From contig CATXUX010000038.1 of NCBI GenBank assembly GCA_958402795.1, forward strand, positions 1-35,525: DNA of 35,525 nucleotides. Reading direction: 5' to 3'. Positions within the stretch are counted from its first letter, which is position 1. Each line of letters begins with the position of its first letter. The notes under the pieces were generated by a model. It was not told the DNA's origin, made no database searches, and saw nothing but the letters and a program-made list of their open reading frames with translations. Position numbers and translations under genes: made by a program. Positions 7,373 to 14,171 of the stretch are shown here, in pieces. Source of the DNA: an uncultured Lachnospiraceae bacterium (GTDB lineage: Bacteria > Bacillota > Clostridia > Lachnospirales > Lachnospiraceae).

Positions 7373-9148
7373 TTATGAGAAATTACCCGCAAACTGGCTT
7401 TCATACAGTTCCTTATAAAATCCTCCCCGGGCAAGAAGTTCCTGATGGTTTCCCTGCTCGATGATATTGCCGTCTTTCATGACAAGAATCACGTCTGACT
7501 CCTGTATTGTAGAGAGCCGGTGTGCTACGATGAATGTCGTCCTGCCCTTCATCATTCTCTGAAATGCTTTCTGGACGCGGATCTCTGTGCGGACATCAAT
7601 GGACGAAGTCGCCTCATCAAGAATCAGCATCGGCGGCAGTTTCAGCATCGCACGTGCAATACAAAGAAGCTGTTTTTGTCCCTGCGACAGGTTTCCGCCT
7701 TCCTCCTGTATCATCGTGTCGTACCCCTGGGGCATCCGCCGGATAAAGCTGTGGGCATGGGCGGCTTTTGCGGCTTCTATGATCTCCTCCCGTGAAGCGT
7801 CCGGATGGCCATAGGCAATGTTTTCCGCCACGGTTCCCTGCTTGAGCCACGTCTCCTGCAATACCATTCCGAAATTTGCCCGCAGGCTGTCCCGTGTTAT
7901 CTCATTCAGGTCATGCCCGCTGATCAAAATCTGTCCGCTGTCAATATCGTAAAAGCGCATCAGCAGATTGATCAATGTCGTCTTTCCGCATCCGGTTGGA
8001 CCGACAATGGCAATCTTCTGTCCCGGTTCTACCCGCAGATTCAGATTCTGTAATAACGGCGACTCTTTTTTGTAAGAAAAAGAAACGTTTTTCAGCTCCA
8101 GACTTCCATCTGCCTGCCCCAGTACGCGAGCCTCTTCCGCATCCGGCGTTTCCGGCGGTTCCTCGATAAATTCAAACACCCTTCTGGCACATGCAGCCGC
8201 ATTCTGCAGTTCTGTGATCACGCCGGATATCTCATTGAACGGCTTCGTGTACTGATTCGCATAACTGAGGAAGCACGACAGTTGTCCCACGGTAATTGCC
8301 CCACGTATTGCCGCAAAAGCGCCTGTAATTCCGACTCCTGCATACACCAGTCCGTTTACAAAGCGGGTGGACGGGTTCGTTATGGAGGAGAAAAATGTGG
8401 CGCGCAGGCTGACTTTCCCAAGCTTTTTGTTAATTTCGCTGAAACGCTCCAGCGCCCGGTCCCCGTATCCGAATGCCTGCACGACTTTCTGATTTCCTAC
8501 CATCTCGTCCACCAGCGAGGTCATTTCCGCTCTCGCTTCCGACTGCGCTTTGAACATCGTGTATGTTCTCTTTGCAATAAATCCCGCGACAAACAAGGAA
8601 AGCGGTGTGATCAAAATGACGACAAGTGAAATTTTCACATTGATTGAAAGCATGAATGCCAGTGTTCCTGCAATGGTGACCACACCCGTAAACAATTGGG
8701 AAAATCCCATCAGCAGTCCATCTGAAAACTGTTCTACGTCTGTGATGATCCGGCTGATTGTTTCTCCATACTGATGAGAGTCAATATATTTCAGCGGGAG
8801 CTCCTGCAGCTTTGCAAAGGCTTTCACCCGGACGTCTTTTACCACCCGGTAAGTGATCGTATTGTTGCAAAGATTCATCAGCCATTGTGACAGACTTGTA
8901 ATCAGGATCACTACCGTCAGTTTCTTTAAAATTGCAAGGATGCCCGCAAAATCCACCTGTCCGGCACCGATGATTTTGTCAACCGCTTCTCCTGTCAGGA
9001 TCGGTGCATACAAAGTCAGCACAACCGAAACGACTGCAAATATCAGCGACAGAATCAGATAATGCATATACGGACGCAGAAGCCGCATGATCTTTTTTGC
9101 CGTATCCCCATTTTCTTTTTTCTTCTGTTGTCTTGTCTCACTGCGCAT
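7373..9148 (-). CDS. ABC exporter half-transporter with consensus ATPase site (second heterodimer)
   Basis: A 591-residue half-exporter with six membrane helices (about 28-310) and an NBD: Walker A GPTGCGKT (383-390), signature LSQGQ (487-491), Walker B MLILDE with catalytic Glu (507-512), and H-loop His 543. The reading frame opens further upstream, but the ATG at 9148 has GGAGG about 9 nt before it and overlaps the stop of the upstream ABC gene by 11 bases, the expected coupling. It is the catalytically competent partner of that gene's product. Substrate is unknown. It resembles the 1462-3366 protein in motif pattern, so the two exporters are probably paralogous. Confidence 0.92.
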   Translation of the reverse strand: MRSETRQQKKKENGDTAKKIMRLLRPYMHYLILSLIFAVVSVVLTLYAPILTGEAVDKIIGAGQVDFAGILAILKKLTVVILITSLSQWLMNLCNNTITYRVVKDVRVKAFAKLQELPLKYIDSHQYGETISRIITDVEQFSDGLLMGFSQLFTGVVTIAGTLAFMLSINVKISLVVILITPLSLFVAGFIAKRTYTMFKAQSEARAEMTSLVDEMVGNQKVVQAFGYGDRALERFSEINKKLGKVSLRATFFSSITNPSTRFVNGLVYAGVGITGAFAAIRGAITVGQLSCFLSYANQYTKPFNEISGVITELQNAAACARRVFEFIEEPPETPDAEEARVLGQADGSLELKNVSFSYKKESPLLQNLNLRVEPGQKIAIVGPTGCGKTTLINLLMRFYDIDSGQILISGHDLNEITRDSLRANFGMVLQETWLKQGTVAENIAYGHPDASREEIIEAAKAAHAHSFIRRMPQGYDTMIQEEGGNLSQGQKQLLCIARAMLKLPPMLILDEATSSIDVRTEIRVQKAFQRMMKGRTTFIVAHRLSTIQESDVILVMKDGNIIEQGNHQELLARGGFYKELYESQFAGNFS

Positions 9149-10874
9149 ATGCCTGCACCTCCTCTCCGGAAAGCTGAGAATGACAGATTTCCCGGTAAAT
9201 GTCACAATTCTGTATCAGTTCCCGGTGTGTCCCGCATCCTGCGATTTTTCCGTCGTCCAGTACAAGGATCCGGTCTGCATGCATGATCGACGACACCCGC
9301 TGCGATACGAGAAATACGGTCATCTTCCGGGTATCCTTCGCAATTGCAAGGCGCAGTCTCGCATCGGTCGCGTAGTCCAGCGCCGAAGCACTGTCATCCA
9401 GGATCAGCACTTCCGGCTTTCTCACCAGTGCACGGGCGATCGTAAGCCGCTGCCGCTGCCCGCCGGACAGATTCTTTCCATCCTCGCTGAGCACCGTATC
9501 CAGTCCCTTCGGTTTGTTCTCAACAAATTCCAAAGCCTGCGCCGTGTGAAGAGCCGCGCGGATCTCCTCGTCTGTGGCGTCTGCTTTCCCCATTTGCATA
9601 TTCTCACGGATCGTTCCGTGAAACAGGACAGCCTTCTGGGGAACGACGCCGATTTTGGCGCGCAGGTCTTTTACTTCATACTCTTTCACATTGTGCCCCG
9701 CAACACATACCGTTCCGTCCGTCACGTCGTAAAACCGGGGGATCAGATTTACCAAAGTCGTTTTTCCCGAACCCGTTCCACCGATAATTCCGATCGTCTC
9801 TCCCTTCGCCGCCGAAAAGGTAATGTGTTCCAGCGCAGGTTCCCGGCTTCCCTGATAGGTAAATGACACATCGCGCATTTCCACCTGCAGTGAACTATAT
9901 TCCGGTGCGATTCCCTGCCCGTCTGTAATCCCCGGTTCCAGAGCAAACACTTCATTGATCCGTCCTGCCGACGCCAGCGCCTTTGTAAAGGAAACAATCA
10001 GATTTGCCAGCGCTACCAGCGCTGTCAGCACCTGCGTCATATAATTGACCAGCGCGATCACCTCGCCCTGCGTCATGCCGCCGATGTTCACCTGCCAGCC
10101 TCCGATCCAGATCACTGCCATCGCCCCGGCATTTACCAGTATATACGTTACAGGATTCAGCAGCGCCGAAATTCTGCCGACAAGCTGCTGCAGTCCCATC
10201 AGAACATCGCTTTTTTCTTCAAAAATCTCCTTTTCCTGCTTCTGCGTCCGAAATGCCCGGACAACACGCACTCCGGCGAGATTTTCCCTTGTGGTGACCA
10301 GTACGGAGTCCAGTGCATTCTGTACTTTCTTATATAAAGGAATCGTCACCGCCATTACTCCGTAGATCACCAGCGCGAGAAGCGGTACGGTTACTACAAA
10401 TACAAGCGCCGCTTTCCAGTTGATCGTAAATGCCATCACCATCGCTCCGACTACGATAAACGGCGAACGCAAAAACAGCCTCAGTACCAGATTCACACCG
10501 GACTGTACCTGATTCACGTCGCTTGTCATACGTACTACCAGCGTAGAACTGCCTGTCTTGTCCACCTCCGCATAGGAAAGGTTCTCGATATGGCGAAACA
10601 GATCATACCGAAGTTCTGTACCGAATCCAATCGCTGCCTTCGCGGCAAAATACTGGGCGATCAGAGAACAGCTCAGTCCCAGTATGCCGAGAAATACCAG
10701 TACCAGTCCCATTTTCCCGATATAGACAAGATCTTTATTCCGGATTCCCACGTCGATGATCCTCGCCATGATCAGTGGCACGATCAGTTCAAACACGGCT
10801 TCCAGAAGTTTAAACAGTGGTCCGATGATGCTTTCTTTTTTATAGTTTTTCAGATAAACCAGCAACTTTCTCAT
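9138..10874 (-). CDS. ABC exporter half-transporter with degenerate ATPase site (second heterodimer)
   Basis: A 578-residue half-exporter. Walker A GGTGSGKT is at 365-372 and the signature LSGGQ at 469-473. Walker B ends in Asp (VLILDD 489-494) and the H-loop His is Gln (VSQRVSS, about 525), so this subunit holds the non-catalytic site, like the 3366-5126 protein. The ATG follows GGAGG by 9 nt. No regulator gene accompanies this pair. Its 5' leader contains an inverted repeat, and its promoter overlaps that of the divergent carbamate-kinase-like gene. Confidence 0.92.
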   Translation of the reverse strand: MRKLLVYLKNYKKESIIGPLFKLLEAVFELIVPLIMARIIDVGIRNKDLVYIGKMGLVLVFLGILGLSCSLIAQYFAAKAAIGFGTELRYDLFRHIENLSYAEVDKTGSSTLVVRMTSDVNQVQSGVNLVLRLFLRSPFIVVGAMVMAFTINWKAALVFVVTVPLLALVIYGVMAVTIPLYKKVQNALDSVLVTTRENLAGVRVVRAFRTQKQEKEIFEEKSDVLMGLQQLVGRISALLNPVTYILVNAGAMAVIWIGGWQVNIGGMTQGEVIALVNYMTQVLTALVALANLIVSFTKALASAGRINEVFALEPGITDGQGIAPEYSSLQVEMRDVSFTYQGSREPALEHITFSAAKGETIGIIGGTGSGKTTLVNLIPRFYDVTDGTVCVAGHNVKEYEVKDLRAKIGVVPQKAVLFHGTIRENMQMGKADATDEEIRAALHTAQALEFVENKPKGLDTVLSEDGKNLSGGQRQRLTIARALVRKPEVLILDDSASALDYATDARLRLAIAKDTRKMTVFLVSQRVSSIMHADRILVLDDGKIAGCGTHRELIQNCDIYREICHSQLSGEEVQAYAQ

Positions 10875-10891
10875 GCTTAAAAACCTCCGTT

Positions 10892-10918
10892 TTGGCGCGG
10901 TCCGGCAGCATGCGCCAA
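10892..10918 (-). promoter_or_regulatory. Inverted repeat in the leader of the second ABC operon
   Basis: Perfect arms TTGGCGC (10892-10898) and GCGCCAA (10912-10918) lie between the promoter and the ribosome site. This may be an operator or an mRNA hairpin. Confidence 0.5.
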
Positions 10919-10930
10919 CACATTTTTATA

Positions 10931-10963
10931 TTGAATTATACATTACAGTGTGCTATAGTTCAA
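10931..10963. promoter_or_regulatory. Two fully overlapping back-to-back promoters
   Basis: Plus strand (carbamate-kinase-like gene): TTGAAT (10931-10936), 17 bp, TATAGT (10954-10959). Minus strand (ABC operon): TTGAAC (10958-10963), 17 bp, TATAAT (10935-10940). Each -35 box overlaps the -10 box of the opposite promoter, so one RNA polymerase should exclude the other. Confidence 0.7.
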
Positions 10964-10991
10964 GTAGAATTATGTGAGAAAGGGAACTACT

Positions 10992-11930
10992 ATGACTATG
11001 AAGAAAAGAGCAGTTATCGCGCTCGGACACCGGGCGCTTGGCATCACACTCCCGGAACAGAAAATGGCAGTTGAAAAGACAGCCGCCTCGATCGCAGATC
11101 TGATCGAAGAGGGGTATCAGATTGCGATCACACACAGCAACGCCCCTCAGGTCGGCATGATCCACGCAGCGATGAATGAATTTGGCAAGACGCACGACAA
11201 TTATACACCCGCGCCAATGTCGGTATGTTCTGCGATGAGCCAGGGTTATATCGGCTATGACCTGCAGAACAGTATCCGCGAAGAGCTTTTGAATCGGGGA
11301 ATCTACCGCACAACGAGCACGATCCTGACGCAGGTCATCGTCGATCCCTATGATGAAGCATTCTATACTCCCACCAAAGTCCTCGGGCGTTATATGAGTG
11401 CAGAAGACGCCGCGGAAGAGCGCAAAAAAGGAAATTATGTAGTCGAAGAACCCGGGAAAGGGTTCCGGCGGGTGGTTTCAGCCCCGACTCCGCAGAAAAT
11501 TGTTGAACTGGACGCCATCAACACCCTGCTGGACGCCGATCAGATCGTTATCGCCTGCGGAGGAGGCGGTATTCCGGTCATGGAACAGGACAACCGCCTG
11601 AAAGGAGCAAGTGCAGTGATTGAAAAGGATCTTGCTGCCGGAAAGCTCGCAGAAGGCGTCAACGCCGACATTCTGATCATTCTGACCGCCGTCGATCAGG
11701 TTCACATCAATATGGGACAGCCTGACGAGGAAACGCTTGGAACAATTACGGTGGACCAGGCGAAAAAGTACATGGACGAAGGACATTTCGGCGTGTACAA
11801 TATGCTGCCGAAGTTCCGCGCTTCCGTAGATTTCATTGAAAAGGGAGAGGGCCGCAGCGCACTGATCACCTCTCTTGAAAAAGTAAAAGACGGCATACAC
11901 GGGAAAGCCGGGACGATCATCCACAGCTAA
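10992..11930 (+). CDS. Carbamate kinase-family protein with altered nucleotide-binding loop
   Basis: A 312-residue amino-acid-kinase fold protein. Classical carbamate kinases make ATP from carbamoyl phosphate and ADP. Family hallmarks are present: IACGGGGIPV near 180-190, ILTAVDQVHINMG, MLPKFRASVDFIE, and the C-terminal LITSLEKVKDGIHGKAGTII. The usual GGNAL loop, however, reads GHRAL near residue 10-14, and the usual THGNGPQVG reads THSNAPQVG. These are active-site positions, so activity or substrate may differ. The ATG at 10992 has AAAGGG 8 nt upstream, preferred over an in-frame start at 10974. No arcA or arcB lies nearby; the gene is single and ends in a strong terminator. Confidence 0.85.
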   Translation: MTMKKRAVIALGHRALGITLPEQKMAVEKTAASIADLIEEGYQIAITHSNAPQVGMIHAAMNEFGKTHDNYTPAPMSVCSAMSQGYIGYDLQNSIREELLNRGIYRTTSTILTQVIVDPYDEAFYTPTKVLGRYMSAEDAAEERKKGNYVVEEPGKGFRRVVSAPTPQKIVELDAINTLLDADQIVIACGGGGIPVMEQDNRLKGASAVIEKDLAAGKLAEGVNADILIILTAVDQVHINMGQPDEETLGTITVDQAKKYMDEGHFGVYNMLPKFRASVDFIEKGEGRSALITSLEKVKDGIHGKAGTIIHS

Positions 11931-11949
11931 TGTGACTGTATGATTCTTT

Positions 11950-11980
11950 CGGATAGCGAATCTTCGCTATCCGATTTTTT
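11950..11980 (+). terminator. Intrinsic terminator of the carbamate-kinase-like gene
   Basis: Stem CGGATAGCGA (11950-11959) / TCGCTATCCG (11964-11973), followed by ATTTTTT. Confidence 0.92.
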
Positions 11981-11997
11981 CTTTTTTACAAAACCTC

Positions 11998-12026
11998 TTG
12001 CCTTTTTCGTATAACCGGTGTAATAT
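11998..12026 (+). promoter_or_regulatory. Promoter of the hemolysin III-family gene
   Basis: TTGCCT (11998-12003), 17 bp spacer, TAATAT (12021-12026), upstream of the palindrome at 12039-12063. Confidence 0.6.
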
Positions 12027-12038
12027 ATGCATATGATA

Positions 12039-12063
12039 TGACGTAGTTTTAAAAACTACATCA
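12039..12063 (+). promoter_or_regulatory. 25-bp near-perfect palindrome at the transcription start
   Basis: Arms TGACGTAGTTTT and AAAACTACATCA flank one central base, with a single mismatch. It begins about 12 bp past the -10 box, so it fits a repressor operator or an mRNA hairpin just before the AGGAGG site. Confidence 0.6.
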
Positions 12064-12084
12064 TCTATACAGGAGGCGAGTTCT

Positions 12085-12741
12085 ATGATGCAAAAACAAC
12101 TAAAAGATCCGGGAAGTGCAATCACTCATTTTATCGGTATGCTGATGGCGATTTTTGCGGCAGTGCCGCTTTTGATCAAGGCTGCGCATGAACCGGACCA
12201 TATTTATATCATTTCACTTTCGGTTTACGCCCTGAGTCTGATTTTATTATACGCAGCCAGTACAACGTACCATACCTTTGATATCTCTGAAAAAGTAAAT
12301 ACGATTTTAAAAAAGATCGATCACATGATGATCTCCGTACTGATCGCCGGAAGCTACACGCCGATCTGTCTGCTTGTCCTGAAAGGCAGAACCGGTCTGA
12401 TCCTGCTTGCCATTGTATGGGGATTTGCAATTGCCGGAATCTTGATCAAGGCATTCTGGGTGAACTGCCCGAAATGGTTTTCCTCCGTCCTCTATATCGG
12501 GATGGGCTGGACTTGTGTACTGGCGTTTACGCAGATCTTAAACTCCATGAGTACCGCCGCGTTTTTGTGGCTGCTCGCAGGCGGAATCATCTATACAGCC
12601 GGAGGCGTGATCTATGCGCTGAAGCTCCCGCTCTTCAACAGCAGACACAAGAATTTCGGCAGCCACGAAATTTTCCACCTGTTTGTCATGGGCGGAAGCG
12701 CATGCCACTTTGTAGTCATGTACGCTTATCTGCTGCCGTAA
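12085..12741 (+). CDS. Hemolysin III / PAQR-family membrane protein
   Basis: A 218-residue protein with about seven hydrophobic helices. It has family motifs: an N-terminal DPGSAITHFIGM, SxxYHTFD after the second helix, HMMISVLIAGSYTPICL mid-protein, and a C-terminal FGSHEIFHLFVMGGSACHF. The conserved His residues and Ser/Asp are proposed zinc-dependent hydrolase (CREST superfamily) ligands. The family is named after a Bacillus hemolysin, but its physiological role is generally unknown. AGGAGG lies 8 nt before the first of two adjacent ATGs. It is a single gene with its own promoter and a palindrome in the leader. Confidence 0.92.
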   Translation: MMQKQLKDPGSAITHFIGMLMAIFAAVPLLIKAAHEPDHIYIISLSVYALSLILLYAASTTYHTFDISEKVNTILKKIDHMMISVLIAGSYTPICLLVLKGRTGLILLAIVWGFAIAGILIKAFWVNCPKWFSSVLYIGMGWTCVLAFTQILNSMSTAAFLWLLAGGIIYTAGGVIYALKLPLFNSRHKNFGSHEIFHLFVMGGSACHFVVMYAYLLP

Positions 12742-12753
12742 TGAAATGATGTT

Positions 12754-12789
12754 GGGGACGATGCGACTCGTATGAATCACACCGTCCCC
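12754..12789. terminator. Hairpin between convergent genes
   Basis: Stem GGGGACG (12754-12760) / CGTCCCC (12783-12789) with a long loop and no clean U-tract, placed between the hemolysin III and alarmone synthetase stops. Confidence 0.45.
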
Positions 12790-12823
12790 TATTGTATTGT
12801 AATATGTTCAGATCTTCTCCGTT

Positions 12824-13462
12824 TTATATTGTCTCGATCTTTTTCCGCATTTCCAGCATCTTTTCATCCAGTTCTTTTACCGTCTCCGCACATTCCCGGA
12901 GTTCGCTGCCGAGCAGGTCTGCTTCTTTTTCTCCACGCTTATACCGGAGCTGGTGATCCAGATTCGCCCAGTAGTCCATCGCCGCTGTCCGCAACTGCAA
13001 TTCAACCTTCATCCACTGATTTCCGCCCTGAAATGATATCGGAACGGACAGAATCAGATGCAGGCTCTGATATCCTGATTTTTTCGGGTTGCGAATATAG
13101 TCTTTTTCTTTGAGTACTCTGACGTCATTCTGATTTTTTATAATCTCCGCCACCCGATAAATATCATCCACATAAGAGCAGATTGCCCGTGTTCCGATCA
13201 GATCATTGATATGTTCCAGTGCTGCAGCTCCCGTGATCTCCAGATTCTTTTTCCTGAGCTTTTCACAGGTGCTCTCAAAGCTCTTGATCCTCCCTGATCT
13301 CATCTGGATCACATTCCGTCCGGTCTCCATATTCAACTCGATATTCACAATATCCAGCTTTGTCAGCAGGAGATTGACCGCACATTCTCCCTTCACACGG
13401 TATTCGCTGTCTGTGAGCATCTCTTTTAACCGCTCAAGTTCATTTTTCTCTTCCATTTTCAT
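12824..13462 (-). CDS. Small alarmone synthetase (RelA/SpoT-type GTP pyrophosphokinase)
   Basis: A 212-residue single-domain ppGpp synthetase of the YjbM/YwaC (RelQ) type, which transfers pyrophosphate from ATP to GDP/GTP. It shows the RelA_SpoT motifs: RIKSFESTCEKLRKK near 58-72, IGTRAICSYVDDIY, EKDYIRNPKKSGYQSLHLI, and VELQLRT followed by MDYWANLDHQLRYK. It lacks a hydrolase domain and has no TGS/ACT regulatory region, as expected. The reading frame extends 67 codons upstream, but the conserved part and the family length fit the ATG at 13462, preceded by GGAAAGATGGG. It is probably transcribed alone; no clear promoter was found. Confidence 0.93.
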   Translation of the reverse strand: MKMEEKNELERLKEMLTDSEYRVKGECAVNLLLTKLDIVNIELNMETGRNVIQMRSGRIKSFESTCEKLRKKNLEITGAAALEHINDLIGTRAICSYVDDIYRVAEIIKNQNDVRVLKEKDYIRNPKKSGYQSLHLILSVPISFQGGNQWMKVELQLRTAAMDYWANLDHQLRYKRGEKEADLLGSELRECAETVKELDEKMLEMRKKIETI

Positions 13463-13610
13463 CCCATCTTTCCGTCGCTTGCTATGTAACCGCCAAAAGG
13501 CGCGCACCATACAATATATGCAGTTCCTTGTTTCGATATTCCAAGTATACCGTATTTTTTGTGTCGAATCTACGTTCTTTTGATGAAAAACAGAAGTATT
13601 TTTCCATTTT

Positions 13611-13644
13611 GCTGCGATTCCGGAAGAAAATTGTAAATCGCAGC
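13611..13644 (-). terminator. Hairpin just past the glycosylase stop
   Basis: Perfect 9-bp arms GCTGCGATT / AATCGCAGC immediately after the stop at 13653 (minus strand). No U-tract follows, so it may protect the 3' end rather than terminate. The rest of 13463-13652 shows nothing clear. Confidence 0.45.
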
Positions 13645-13652
13645 GCTGTTCG

Positions 13653-14171
13653 TCAGCCGGCAATCTCTTCCTGGATCACAGACCAGCTCTCTACGAGACG
13701 ATCCAGTGTCCACGCGGCGTTCGCCGGACTCGTCGACGGTAATCCGGTGATCTCCATACCGGTCGCTTTCCTGCTGTATTTGTCATATAACTTCTTTGCC
13801 GTTTTGCCGTTCGCATAAATCCTTTGTACCGGACTCTGCCTCAGCACAAAGTTCAGATCTGCCGGAACCACATTCCGGATGCTGCTGTCGCTGGATCCGA
13901 TGATATCACAGCTTGCGATCACATCCCAGATGGCAATCCCGTGCTGCAGAAGCATCGTCTTCTTTTCTTCAACCGACTCCGGCAGCGGACTCTCCGTAAG
14001 TTTTGCGATGACTTTCCAGAACCGGTTCTGCGGATGGCCATAGTAGAACTGATTTTCCCGGGACTTCACAGACGGAAGCGTGCCAAGGATCAGGATCCGT
14101 GAATTTTCATCAAATACCGGTTCAAATTCGTGTGTGATCCGGCAATATCTGTTTTCATTTCTCTGTTCCAT
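13653..14171 (-). CDS. DNA-deoxyinosine glycosylase (uracil-DNA glycosylase superfamily)
   Basis: A 172-residue UDG-fold protein. It has ILGTLPSVKSRENQFYYGHPQNRFWKV at about 27-53, the family's motif 1 with the water-activating region and the F/Y-G-H-P-x-N-R-F-W block, and the C-terminal leucine-loop-like GLPSTSPANA near 145-154. This matches family 6 (hypoxanthine-DNA glycosylase) proteins, which remove deaminated bases in base excision repair. Its ATG overlaps the 3' end of lon by 17 bases, so it is translated from the lon transcript, linking DNA repair to the heat-shock-controlled operon. Confidence 0.88.
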   Translation of the reverse strand: MEQRNENRYCRITHEFEPVFDENSRILILGTLPSVKSRENQFYYGHPQNRFWKVIAKLTESPLPESVEEKKTMLLQHGIAIWDVIASCDIIGSSDSSIRNVVPADLNFVLRQSPVQRIYANGKTAKKLYDKYSRKATGMEITGLPSTSPANAAWTLDRLVESWSVIQEEIAG

